Of a stretch of DNA of 64,000 bases, positions 8,449 to 16,467 are shown piece by piece. The stretch is from an uncultured Nocardioides sp. (GTDB lineage: Bacteria > Actinomycetota > Actinomycetes > Propionibacteriales > Nocardioidaceae): contig NZ_CANKYS010000002.1 in the NCBI RefSeq assembly GCF_947488025.1, forward strand, positions 601,835 through 665,834, in the 5' to 3' direction. The notes beneath the pieces were generated by a model, which saw only the letters and a list, made by a program, of their open reading frames with translations, made no database searches and was not told the origin of the DNA. The position numbers and the translations under genes were made by a program. Position 1 is the first letter of the stretch, and each line of letters begins with the position of its first letter.

Positions 8449-9084
8449 TCAGCCGGCGAAGGCGGCGCGACCCTGCATGGCGGAGGTGCCGAGGTCGGAC
8501 TTCACCAGGGCCTGACCGCTCTCGACGGCGTCGATCCAGGCGTCGGTGGTGGCGACGGCGGCGAAGTTGGACTGGAGCAGCACGAGCAGCGTGTCGTGCA
8601 GCTGCTCGGCCGACACCTTGCCGGCCTCGTTGGCGAGGTGGATGGCACCGGTGGCGTCGGACAGGACCTCAGCCGCCAGCCCGAGCTCCTCGGCCGCGGC
8701 GGCCGTGGCGATGTCGCAGTTGTTGGTCATGAAGCCGACGATCGTGATCGTGTCCACTCCCTGCGCGGCGAGCCAGGCGGCGACGTCGGTGCCGGCGAAC
8801 ACGCTGGACTTGTCCTTGGTGACGCGCTTGTGCCCGGGCTGGACGCGGCTGGCGATGTCGGGGTGCAGCTCCCAGCTGGGCGAGCCCTCGGCGAACACGG
8901 GGGCACCCTCGGGCAGCTGGTGCTGGACGACGACGACAGGCAGGTCCCGAGCCGCCGCGAGGTCCATGACGCGCGTGACGTTGGTCAGCGAGGCCTCACG
9001 GTCCGGGTGCTGGACCTGAAGGATGCCGTCGACGTACTCCTGCTGGACGTCGACGACGATGAGGGCGCGGCGGGGGGTGGTCAT
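8449..9084 (-). CDS. Isochorismatase-family cysteine hydrolase
   Basis: 211-aa alpha/beta hydrolase of the isochorismatase/nicotinamidase superfamily. ALIVVDVQQEYVDGI supplies the catalytic Asp, VTKDKSSVFAGTD the catalytic Lys and FMTNNCDIATAAAAEELG the nucleophilic Cys. ATG at 9084 with AGGAGG upstream; an upstream GTG/ATG extension would add 31 low-complexity Arg-rich residues and is unlikely. It is divergent from a GlxA-type regulator whose N-terminal domain is often associated with such hydrolases. The substrate is unknown. Confidence 0.85.
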   Translation of the reverse strand: MTTPRRALIVVDVQQEYVDGILQVQHPDREASLTNVTRVMDLAAARDLPVVVVQHQLPEGAPVFAEGSPSWELHPDIASRVQPGHKRVTKDKSSVFAGTDVAAWLAAQGVDTITIVGFMTNNCDIATAAAAEELGLAAEVLSDATGAIHLANEAGKVSAEQLHDTLLVLLQSNFAAVATTDAWIDAVESGQALVKSDLGTSAMQGRAAFAG

Positions 9085-9208
9085 GGCGGGTCTGCCTCCT
9101 GGTGCTCGGGTCGGCGCCGCTCGTCGGCGCCTGTCCTCCCAGCCTCGCCGGCGAGCCGGGGGTAGCGTGAGTGGCACAGAAGACGCCTTTCGATGAGATC
9201 AGGACAGC

Positions 9209-10156
9209 ATGCGCATCGCCGTGCACGCCTTCGACGGCATCACGATGTTCCACCTCTCCGTGCCGCTGCTCGTCTTCGGCGAGGTCACCCGGCAGGGCCT
9301 CGCCGACGGCTGGAGGGTGCAGGTGTGGACCGAGGACGGCCACGGCGTCCGGACCGTGGAGGGCCTGCGGGTCGACGACGTCAACGGTCCCGACGTCCTC
9401 GAGGAGGCGGACCTGGTGGTGTTCCCGTCGTGGCACACCGACTTCCGCCCGACCTCCGACGAGCTGTCCCGGCTGGTGGCACGGGCACACCAGCGCGGGG
9501 CACGTGTGGTCGGCCTGTGCCTCGGCGCGTTCCCTGTCGTCGACAGCGGCGTGGTGGGCGAGCATACGGTCGTCACCCACTGGGCCGCCGCCTCCTCGTT
9601 GGAGGACCGCCGGGCGTCGACCACCGTCGACGCGTCCTCGCTCTACCTCGACCACGGCGACGTGCTCACCTCGGCCGGAACGGCCTCGGCCATCGACGCG
9701 TGCCTGCACGTGGTGCGCGCCGAGCTGGGGTCTGCCGCGGCGACGACCGTCGCACGCCACCTCGTGGTCGCTCCCCACCGCGAGGGAGGGCAGGCGCAGT
9801 ACGTCGAGCGTCCGATCCCCGGCCCGGAGAAGGGCGGCCAGCTCGGTCCGACGCTGGACTGGGCGTTGGCCAACCTCGACGCGGACCTCGGTGTCGAGGC
9901 ACTTGCCGGGCGTGCCGGAATGAGCCGCCGCAACTTCAACCGACGCTTCCTCGAGGTCACCGGCGCCACGCCTGCGCGGTGGGTCCTTGCCCGCCGGCTC
10001 GACCGGGCGCGCGGACTCCTGGAGAACACCGACTGGTCGATCGAGCGCGTCGCTCGCGAGTGCGGTTTCGCCAGCACGGTCACCTTCAGGCAGAACTTCG
10101 CGTCCGCCTTCTCCACGACGCCCACGTCGTACCGCAAGCGGTTCGAGACCTCCTGA
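9209..10156 (+). CDS. GlxA-type transcriptional regulator (DJ-1/PfpI domain plus AraC HTH)
   Basis: 315-aa regulator. Residues about 1-175 form a class I glutamine-amidotransferase-like DJ-1/PfpI domain with VVGLCLGAFPVVDSG at the nucleophile-elbow position. Residues about 215-312 form an AraC DNA-binding domain (DLGVEALAGRAGMSRRNFNR, then SIERVARECGFASTVTFRQN). It is divergent from the isochorismatase-family gene with a 124-bp gap, which is the likely target promoter region. The effector is unknown. Confidence 0.88.
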   Translation: MRIAVHAFDGITMFHLSVPLLVFGEVTRQGLADGWRVQVWTEDGHGVRTVEGLRVDDVNGPDVLEEADLVVFPSWHTDFRPTSDELSRLVARAHQRGARVVGLCLGAFPVVDSGVVGEHTVVTHWAAASSLEDRRASTTVDASSLYLDHGDVLTSAGTASAIDACLHVVRAELGSAAATTVARHLVVAPHREGGQAQYVERPIPGPEKGGQLGPTLDWALANLDADLGVEALAGRAGMSRRNFNRRFLEVTGATPARWVLARRLDRARGLLENTDWSIERVARECGFASTVTFRQNFASAFSTTPTSYRKRFETS

Positions 10157-10198
10157 TCGTCCATCGGACCGCAGCCATGATCGCCGGAGGCGACAGGC

Positions 10199-11074
10199 TC
10201 AGGCAGTCGTGAGGTGCTGGTCGAGCCAGCCAGCGACCTGGCGTACCAGCGGCTCGGAGGCGGTGAAGGTCGCGTGCCGCCAGAAGCCGTGGGTCTGGCC
10301 GAGGCAGCGGATGCCGACGACCTCGACGCCCGCCTCCGCGATCCGCCGGGCGAGCTCCTCCCCCTCGTCTCGGAGCGGGTCGGCCTCCGCCGTGGCGACG
10401 AAGGTCGGCGGCAGGGTGTGCAGGCGCGCGGAGAGCAGCGGGGCGAGGTCGGGGTCGTCGTAGTCGGCCTCGGTGCGGGCGTACTGCTCCCAGTACCAGG
10501 TCGCCTCCGCAGGGTCGAAGCCCGACGCGGCCCCCAGCTCCCAGGACGGGAAGGCGGTGCGCGGGTCGAGGAAGGGATATATCAGCGCGACCGCGGCGAA
10601 GAAGCCCGGGTTGCGCAGGGCGGCGACGACGGCGAGGTTGGCGCCCGCCGAGTCGCCGTGGGCGGCGTACGGCCCGGGCGGGCCCTCACGGCGCAGCCAG
10701 CCGACGACGGTGTCGAGGTCGTCGGGCGCAGCGGGGAACGGGTGCTCGGGCGGCTGGCGGTAGTCGACGCTCAGCACCGCCCGGCGGCCGCGGTTGGCCA
10801 TGCGCCGGGAGATGCCGTCGTGGACGTCGATGTCGTTGAGCACGAACCCACCACCGTGGGCGTGGACGACCAGCCCCGGGAGCGGGTCGGCCGGCACGTA
10901 GAGCCGGCAGCGGACCCCGTCGGCATCGACGTCCTCGACGGAGGCGACGTCCTCCCGCGGCTGGCGGAGGTTGACGCGTCGTACGTCCTCGCGGTGGGCG
11001 GCGAGGTCGAAGCCGGGCGCGCCGAGGTCGACGCCGGCGTCGGCCTCGACGGCCGCGCGGACCTCGGGGTACAT
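10199..11074 (-). CDS. Alpha/beta hydrolase, hormone-sensitive-lipase (family IV) type
   Basis: 291-aa esterase/lipase-like protein. The oxyanion-hole HGGGF motif (LVVHAHGGGFVLNDID), the GDSAG nucleophile elbow (AAHGDSAGANLAVVAALR), a late Asp (AEADPLRDE) and His (GQTHGFWRH) complete the catalytic set of the HSL family. The start ATG at 11074 overlaps the stop of the F420-reductase-like gene (TGATG), indicating translational coupling. The substrate is not predictable. Confidence 0.86.
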   Translation of the reverse strand: MYPEVRAAVEADAGVDLGAPGFDLAAHREDVRRVNLRQPREDVASVEDVDADGVRCRLYVPADPLPGLVVHAHGGGFVLNDIDVHDGISRRMANRGRRAVLSVDYRQPPEHPFPAAPDDLDTVVGWLRREGPPGPYAAHGDSAGANLAVVAALRNPGFFAAVALIYPFLDPRTAFPSWELGAASGFDPAEATWYWEQYARTEADYDDPDLAPLLSARLHTLPPTFVATAEADPLRDEGEELARRIAEAGVEVVGIRCLGQTHGFWRHATFTASEPLVRQVAGWLDQHLTTA

Positions 11075-11715
11075 CACGACGGACGCACGATCTTGAGGTT
11101 GAAGTCCGCGGTCCCGAGGGCGCCCATCAGCCGCAGCCACAGCGGCAGCCACATCTCCGTCCCCCGCGCGGTCTCGATCCCGCCGAGGTCGATCACGTCG
11201 CGGTGGCCGAGCTCGTTGAGCAGGCCGGTGACGAGCCGCTTCGCGTCGTCGTCGTCCCCGCTGACGAACACGCTGGTCGGCTCGGGCAGGCGGTCGGGGT
11301 GGACCATCAGCTCGGCCGTCAGCGTGTTGAGCGACTTGACCACGCGGGTGTCGGGGAACGCCCGCTGCAGCTGCTCGGCCAGGGAGTCGGTGTCCTTCAC
11401 CACGAGGGTCGGTGGGAAACCGGCGGAGAAGTCGAGCGGGTTGGAGACGTCGAGGAGGACGGCTCCGGCCAGGTCGCCGGCATGCGTGAGCAGGTCGAGC
11501 GCAGCGGCGCCGTTGCCGGCGTGCACGACGAGGTCAGCCCCGGCGGTGGCCTCGGCGAACGTCATGAGCGGGACGCCCGGCAGGTCGGTCCACCCGTCGC
11601 GGGCGCGGGTGGCCGAGGGGTCGCGGGTGCCGAGGCGTACGCCGTGCCCGAGCTCCGCCAGTCGCGGGGCGATCGTGCGACCCACCATCCCGGTGCCGAG
11701 GACTGCGACCTGCAT
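11074..11715 (-). CDS. NADP/F420-binding oxidoreductase-like protein
   Basis: 213-aa protein with an N-terminal Rossmann fingerprint (MQVAVLGTGMVGRTIAPRLA) and the overall layout of NADPH-dependent F420 reductase (Fno-like) and related proteins. A VVKSLNTLTAELM segment is also typical of the family. It forms a coupled pair with the downstream esterase. Whether it uses F420 cannot be told; no F420-specific partner lies in the window. Confidence 0.78.
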   Translation of the reverse strand: MQVAVLGTGMVGRTIAPRLAELGHGVRLGTRDPSATRARDGWTDLPGVPLMTFAEATAGADLVVHAGNGAAALDLLTHAGDLAGAVLLDVSNPLDFSAGFPPTLVVKDTDSLAEQLQRAFPDTRVVKSLNTLTAELMVHPDRLPEPTSVFVSGDDDDAKRLVTGLLNELGHRDVIDLGGIETARGTEMWLPLWLRLMGALGTADFNLKIVRPS

Positions 11716-11765
11716 GACGACCTCCTGGGGGTGCGGGACGAGACGGGTCGGGTCAGGTGGGTGGG

Positions 11766-12347
11766 TCAGCGCGCCATCAGCGCGTCGAGGGCGACGGCCA
11801 CGGCGGCTGCCACCCGGAAGTCCACACGCTGGTCGGGCACGGTGACGCGGTAGCGGTCGCCGAGGGACATCTTGCGCTCGACGGAGAAGAGCGGGCTGCC
11901 CGTCGGGTCGACGAAGTCGAAGTGGATCGGGATGAAGTCGAGCTCGGTGAAACGGCGCAGCAGCCCGGCCACCTGGTTGCGCTCGCGCCCGGTGCCGGTG
12001 AAGCCCGGGCCCTCGACGTGGAAGGTGGAGCGCATCAGCGAGGCGCCGAAGTCCTTCTTGAAGTAGCCGATCTGCGCGCCGGACTCGTCGGTGATGTCGT
12101 AGCCGGCGTTGAGGTCGAGCTTCTTGCGGGCCTTGAAGCCGAAGACCGCACGCTGCTTGCCGGCGTCGGCGAAGAAGGTGACCTGCTCCTTGAACGCCAT
12201 CCGCTTCTGCTCGGCGAGCGCCATCAGCCGGGTCGGGGTGCCGGACTCGTCGGACTCCGAGACCTCGTAGCGGTTGACCATCAAGGTGAGCTTCTGCTTC
12301 ACCACGAAGTGCGGCAGGTACATCTCGGCAGCCGTCTCGGCACTCAT
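11766..12347 (-). CDS. LURP-one/scramblase-like domain protein
   Basis: 193-aa soluble protein. The sequence, for example [20 protein letters not shown] and the central [20 protein letters not shown], resembles the Tubby-like/LURP-one fold found in actinobacterial hypothetical proteins. No signal peptide. Its ATG overlaps the metG stop codon (ATGA), so it is translated with metG. The function is unknown; family assignment is by overall sequence character only. Confidence 0.6.
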   Translation of the reverse strand: MSAETAAEMYLPHFVVKQKLTLMVNRYEVSESDESGTPTRLMALAEQKRMAFKEQVTFFADAGKQRAVFGFKARKKLDLNAGYDITDESGAQIGYFKKDFGASLMRSTFHVEGPGFTGTGRERNQVAGLLRRFTELDFIPIHFDFVDPTGSPLFSVERKMSLGDRYRVTVPDQRVDFRVAAAVAVALDALMAR

Positions 12348-14137
12348 CGCGAGAGCTCCTCCTCGACGACCGACGGGTCGAGCTTGGTGAAGACGGGCGT
12401 CGGCTTGTCGACCTTGGCCCCGACGACGACCGGTCGCGACTCCCAGGACGGCGTCGAGGTGTAGTCGCCGGTGATGACCGCGTACGAGGTGTGGCCGGCG
12501 CCGTTGCCGGGCTCGAGCTCCTCGACCTGCTCGATCCGCGGCATCGGCATGAGCTCGCCTTCGCCGCCGAGCACCGCGTGCACCTTGTTGGCCGAGTGCG
12601 GCAGGAACGGTGAGAGGAGCGTGTTGCAGTCGCTCACGCACTGGGCCGCGACGTGCAGGACGGTGCCGAGACGCTCACGCTGCGAGTCGTCCTTCATCTT
12701 GTAGGGCTCGGTGACGGTGAGGTACTTGTTGACCTCGCCCACCACCCGCATCGCCTCGGCGATCGCGGCCCGCAGGCGGTGCTTCTCCACCAGGCCGCCG
12801 ACGGTCGCGAAGCCGTCACGCACGGTCGCGAGCACCTGCTCGTCGACGTCCTCCAGGGGTCCGGCCGCCGGGATCTCGCCGAAGTTCTTGGCGATCATCG
12901 TCGCGGTGCGGTTGACCAGGTTGCCCCAGCCCGCGACGAGCTCGGAGTTGTTGCGGGTGACGAAGTCGGCCCAGGTGAAGGCGGCGTCGGACGTCTCGGG
13001 CCCGGCGGCACAGATGTAGTAGCGCAGCGGGTCGGGGCCGTAGCGGGCGAGGAAGTCACCGACGTAGATGACGTTGCCGCGGCTGGTGGAGAACTGGGTG
13101 TCGCCGAAGGTGAGGAACTCGCTGGAGACCACCTCGGTCGGCAGGTTGAGCGTGCCGTAGGCACCGGGCTCGCCGCCCCGGTCGCCCTCGCCGTTGTAGG
13201 CGAGCAGCTCGGCCGGCCAGATCTGGGAGTGGAAGACGATGTTGTCCTTGCCCATGAAGTAGTAGGTCAGGGCATCCGGGTCGTTCCACCACTCGCGCCA
13301 CTTCTCGGGCTGACCCAGACGGCGGGACCACTCGATCGAGGCGGAGAGGTAGCCGATGACCGCGTCGAACCAGACGTAGAGCCGCTTGGTCGGCTGGTCC
13401 TCCCAGCCCGGGACCGGGATGCCCCAGTCGATGTCGCGGGTCATCGCCCGCGGCCGGATCTCCTTGAGGATGTTCTGGCTGAACTTGATGACGTTGGGGC
13501 GCCACAGGCCGGTCGCCTCGCGCTGGTCGAGCCACTCCCCCAGGGCGCCCGCGAGCGCCGGCAGGTCGAGGAACCAGTGCTGCGTGTCCTTGAACTCCGG
13601 CGTCTCCCCGTTGATCTTCGAACGCGGGTCGATCAGGTCGGTCGGGTCGAGCTGGTTGCCGCAGTTGTCGCACTGGTCACCGCGCGCTGCGGCGTACTTG
13701 CAGATGGGGCACGTCCCCTCGATGTAGCGGTCGGGGAGGGTGCGGCCCGTGGAGGGACTGATCGCCGTCTTCGTCGTCTGCTCGACCATGTAGCCGTTGC
13801 GGCGGCAGGTCTCGAACATCTCCTGCACCACCGCGTAGTGGTTGCCGGTGGTGGTGCGGGTGAAGAGGTCGTAGGAGAGGCCGAGGCCGCACAGGTCGTC
13901 GACGATCACCTGGTTGTACTTGTCGACCAGCTCGCGGGCGGGCACGCCCTCGTTGTCGGCCAGCACCAGGATCGGCGTGCCGTGCTCGTCGGTGCCGCTG
14001 ACCATCAGGACGTCGTGCCCCGCCATCCGCATGAACCGGCTGAACACGTCGGAGGGCACGCCGAAACCGGCGACGTGGCCGATGTGGCGCGGGCCGTTGG
14101 TGTACGGCCAGGCGACGGCAGACAGGACACGAGTCAT
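12344..14137 (-). CDS. metG: Methionyl-tRNA synthetase
   Basis: 597-aa class I aminoacyl-tRNA synthetase charging tRNA-Met. It has the HIGH motif ([19 protein letters not shown]), a zinc-binding insertion ([18 protein letters not shown]) and an FSTSRG sequence in place of KMSKS, followed by the anticodon-binding helices. The length fits zinc-containing MetRS without the C-terminal dimerisation domain. The ATG at 14137 has TAGGCT 7 nt upstream, so it is probably leaderless. It is coupled to the LURP-like gene downstream. Confidence 0.96.
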   Translation of the reverse strand: MTRVLSAVAWPYTNGPRHIGHVAGFGVPSDVFSRFMRMAGHDVLMVSGTDEHGTPILVLADNEGVPARELVDKYNQVIVDDLCGLGLSYDLFTRTTTGNHYAVVQEMFETCRRNGYMVEQTTKTAISPSTGRTLPDRYIEGTCPICKYAAARGDQCDNCGNQLDPTDLIDPRSKINGETPEFKDTQHWFLDLPALAGALGEWLDQREATGLWRPNVIKFSQNILKEIRPRAMTRDIDWGIPVPGWEDQPTKRLYVWFDAVIGYLSASIEWSRRLGQPEKWREWWNDPDALTYYFMGKDNIVFHSQIWPAELLAYNGEGDRGGEPGAYGTLNLPTEVVSSEFLTFGDTQFSTSRGNVIYVGDFLARYGPDPLRYYICAAGPETSDAAFTWADFVTRNNSELVAGWGNLVNRTATMIAKNFGEIPAAGPLEDVDEQVLATVRDGFATVGGLVEKHRLRAAIAEAMRVVGEVNKYLTVTEPYKMKDDSQRERLGTVLHVAAQCVSDCNTLLSPFLPHSANKVHAVLGGEGELMPMPRIEQVEELEPGNGAGHTSYAVITGDYTSTPSWESRPVVVGAKVDKPTPVFTKLDPSVVEEELSR

Positions 14138-14144
14138 GGGCGCA

Positions 14145-14150
14145 AGCCTA
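14145..14150 (-). promoter_or_regulatory. Probable -10 hexamer of leaderless metG
   Basis: TAGGCT on the minus strand, 7 nt before the metG ATG. The surrounding CACTAGGCTTG is identical to that before the MarR gene at 24620. Confidence 0.5.
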
Positions 14151-14237
14151 GTGACCGGTCGCGACCCGGTTTCGAGCCGGTACGACCCGGGTCGGCCGAC
14201 GGCCTAGGGTGGCGCCGACCCGACGGTGGGAGGTGAC

Positions 14238-15815
14238 GTGTCGATCGACCTGGTGCTCATGCTGTCCCTGGCCGTCGGCGGCGGCCTGCTGGCCCACGCG
14301 GTGCGGCTGCCGCCGATGGTCGGCTTCCTGGCGGCGGGCTTCGCCCTGGCCGCCATGGGTGTCGACGGCACGCCCGCTCTGGATGCGGTGGCGGACGTCG
14401 GCGTGATGCTGCTGCTGTTCGCCATCGGCCTCAAGCTGGACGTCCGGGTGCTCGGCCGACGCGAGGTGCTGGGTGTCAGCCTGGTGCACGCCCTCCTGAG
14501 CACCGTGCTGGCGCTGACCGTGCTGGCGGCCGCAGGCGCCGTCGGCGTCGGCCTGCTCGCGGGGGCGGAGCGCACCGACCTGGTCCTCGTGGCCGTGGCC
14601 CTGTCGTTCTCCAGCACGGTGGTCGCAGTGAAGCTGCTGGAGGAGCAGAACGCCACACGCTCGCTCCACGGGCGCACCACGATCGGGATCCTGGTGGTGC
14701 AGGACCTCGTCGCGGTCGTCCTCATGGCAGCCGTCGGCGGCGAGGCACCGCACTGGTGGGCGCCCGCCCTGCTCCTCCTCGTGCCTGCCTCGTGGCCGGC
14801 GCGGCGGCTGCTGACCCGGCTCGAGCACGGCGAGCTGCTTGCCCTCGTCGGGGTGACGCTCGCGGTGGTCCCCGGCTACGCCCTCTTCGATGCGGCCGGC
14901 CTCGAGGGCGACGTGGGCGCCCTGGCGATCGGGTTACTGCTGGCCTCGTCCCCGCGCGCCGAGGAGCTGGCCAAGTCCATCTTCTCGGTCAAGGAGCTTC
15001 TCCTCGTCGCGTTCTTCCTGTCCGTCGGCCTGCACGGCGCCCCCGACCCCTCCAGCATCGTGCTCGCCCTGGCGCTGGTGGCGCTGGTCCCCCTCAAGAC
15101 GGTCCTGTACGCGGTGCTGCTGCGCGCCTCCGGCTTCCGGATGCGCACCGCGACCCGCTCGGCCCTCTCCCTCGCCAGCCTCTCCGAGTTCGCGCTCATC
15201 GTCGTCGTGGCGGGCGTCGGCGCGGCCAACCTCGAGCCCGACTGGCTGGTCGTGATCTCGACCGCGGTCGCCATCAGCTTCGTCGTCACGACCGTGGCGA
15301 GCGCCGCCGTCGACCGCGTGTCGTCCGAGGTGTCCGGACGGGTGCCGGATCCCGTCCGGCTCCATCCCGAGGAACGACCCGTCGACCTCCGGCACGCCGA
15401 CGCGCTCGTGCTCGGCATGGGGCGCCTCGGCCGAGCAGCGAGCCGGCGGCTCGTCGACGCGTACGGCCTGCGCGTCACCGGTGTCGACTCCGACGCAACG
15501 CGGGTGGACGACCTGCGCGCCGAAGGTCTTCACGTCGTCGAGGGGGACGCCACCGACCCCCTGTTCTGGGCACGCGTCAGGGACGAGGGCACCGTACGGC
15601 TCGTCGTCCTGGCGATGCCCTTCCACGGCAGCAACCTCGCGTCACTGGAGCAGCTGCAGCGCAGCGGCTTCGCCGGATCGGTCACGGCGGTGACGCGCTA
15701 CGACGAGGAGATCGACGAGCTGGTGGAGCGCGCGGCCGTCGTCGGGCTGTACGACGCGGCGGGAGCGGAGCTGGCCGACCGTGCGGTGCGCACGGCCGAC
15801 CCCGGGCTCAGCTGA
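14238..15815 (+). CDS. CPA2-family cation:proton antiporter with TrkA-N domain (KefB-like)
   Basis: 525-aa membrane protein. Residues 1 to about 360 contain some ten or more hydrophobic segments of a Na+/H+ exchanger domain, opening LVLMLSLAVGGGLLAHAVRL. Residues about 385-520 are a cytoplasmic RCK/TrkA-N domain with the nucleotide-binding fingerprint ALVLGMGRLGRAASRRLV. This matches KefB/KefC-type K+ efflux systems. GTG at 14238 chosen for the GGGAGG 5-10 nt upstream; a GTG at 14226 is in frame but lacks an RBS. Codon 233 is a rare TTA. The 3' end overlaps the convergent gene by 8 nt. Confidence 0.87.
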   Translation: MSIDLVLMLSLAVGGGLLAHAVRLPPMVGFLAAGFALAAMGVDGTPALDAVADVGVMLLLFAIGLKLDVRVLGRREVLGVSLVHALLSTVLALTVLAAAGAVGVGLLAGAERTDLVLVAVALSFSSTVVAVKLLEEQNATRSLHGRTTIGILVVQDLVAVVLMAAVGGEAPHWWAPALLLLVPASWPARRLLTRLEHGELLALVGVTLAVVPGYALFDAAGLEGDVGALAIGLLLASSPRAEELAKSIFSVKELLLVAFFLSVGLHGAPDPSSIVLALALVALVPLKTVLYAVLLRASGFRMRTATRSALSLASLSEFALIVVVAGVGAANLEPDWLVVISTAVAISFVVTTVASAAVDRVSSEVSGRVPDPVRLHPEERPVDLRHADALVLGMGRLGRAASRRLVDAYGLRVTGVDSDATRVDDLRAEGLHVVEGDATDPLFWARVRDEGTVRLVVLAMPFHGSNLASLEQLQRSGFAGSVTAVTRYDEEIDELVERAAVVGLYDAAGAELADRAVRTADPGLS

Positions 15816-16416
15816 AGTCGAGGTCTCCCGTGCGTGAGCGCTTCAGCTCGTAGAAGTAGGGGAACTTCGCGACGGCGACCGCACCGTCCCAGAGCTCACC
15901 GGCCTCCTCGCCGCGCGGGATCTTCGACAGCACCGGCCCGAAGAACGCCGAGCCGTTGATGTGGATGGTCGGCGTGCCGACGTCGTCTCCGACGGGGTCC
16001 ATGCCTTCGTGGTGGCTCTTCGCCACGGCGTCGTCGAGGGACGCGTCGTCCCACGCCTCGATCAGGTCGGCGGGCAGGCCCACGTCGGCCAGCGAAGCGG
16101 CGATCGTCTCCTCCGACAGCTCCTCGCCGTTGTTGTGGCGGCGTGTGCCGATAGCGGTGTACCAGTCGCCGAGGGTCGCGTTGTCGTAGAGCTCGGCGAT
16201 CTTGATCGCGACGCGCACCGGCTTCTCGGTGCCCTGGAGCATCTCGCGGTAGTCGGCGGGGATGTCCTTGTCCTTGTTGAGGTAGGCCAGAGACATCACG
16301 TGCCACTGCACGTCGATGTCGCGGACCTGCTCGACCTCGCGGATCCAGCGCGAGGTGATCCAGGCGAACGGGCAGAGCGGGTCGAACCAGAGGTCAGCAG
16401 TAGCCATGCCAGGCAC
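15808..16416 (-). CDS. Mycothiol-dependent nitroreductase-like (Rv2466c-type) DsbA-fold protein
   Basis: 202-aa thioredoxin-fold protein with insertion helices, strongly resembling M. tuberculosis Rv2466c: LWFDPLCPFAWITSRWI near the N-terminus, KSHHEGMDPVGDDVGTPTI and FFGPVLSKIPRGEEAG. The family is reported to use mycothiol to reduce nitro compounds. The active site here is C15-P-F-A18, so the resolving cysteine of the CPWC motif is replaced by Ala, implying a monothiol mechanism. GTG at 16416 has GGAG 8 nt upstream; an ATG at 16407 is the alternative. It is convergent with the antiporter. Confidence 0.82.
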   Translation of the reverse strand: MPGMATADLWFDPLCPFAWITSRWIREVEQVRDIDVQWHVMSLAYLNKDKDIPADYREMLQGTEKPVRVAIKIAELYDNATLGDWYTAIGTRRHNNGEELSEETIAASLADVGLPADLIEAWDDASLDDAVAKSHHEGMDPVGDDVGTPTIHINGSAFFGPVLSKIPRGEEAGELWDGAVAVAKFPYFYELKRSRTGDLDFS

Positions 16417-16467
16417 AAGTGCCGCTCCAACTCTGGTATTCCACGACCTCGGTGGCAGGATGCCCGC

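Noticed and set aside
12653..14236. Long plus-strand frame opposite metG
   Set aside because: Shadow; no recognisable domain, while metG is certain.
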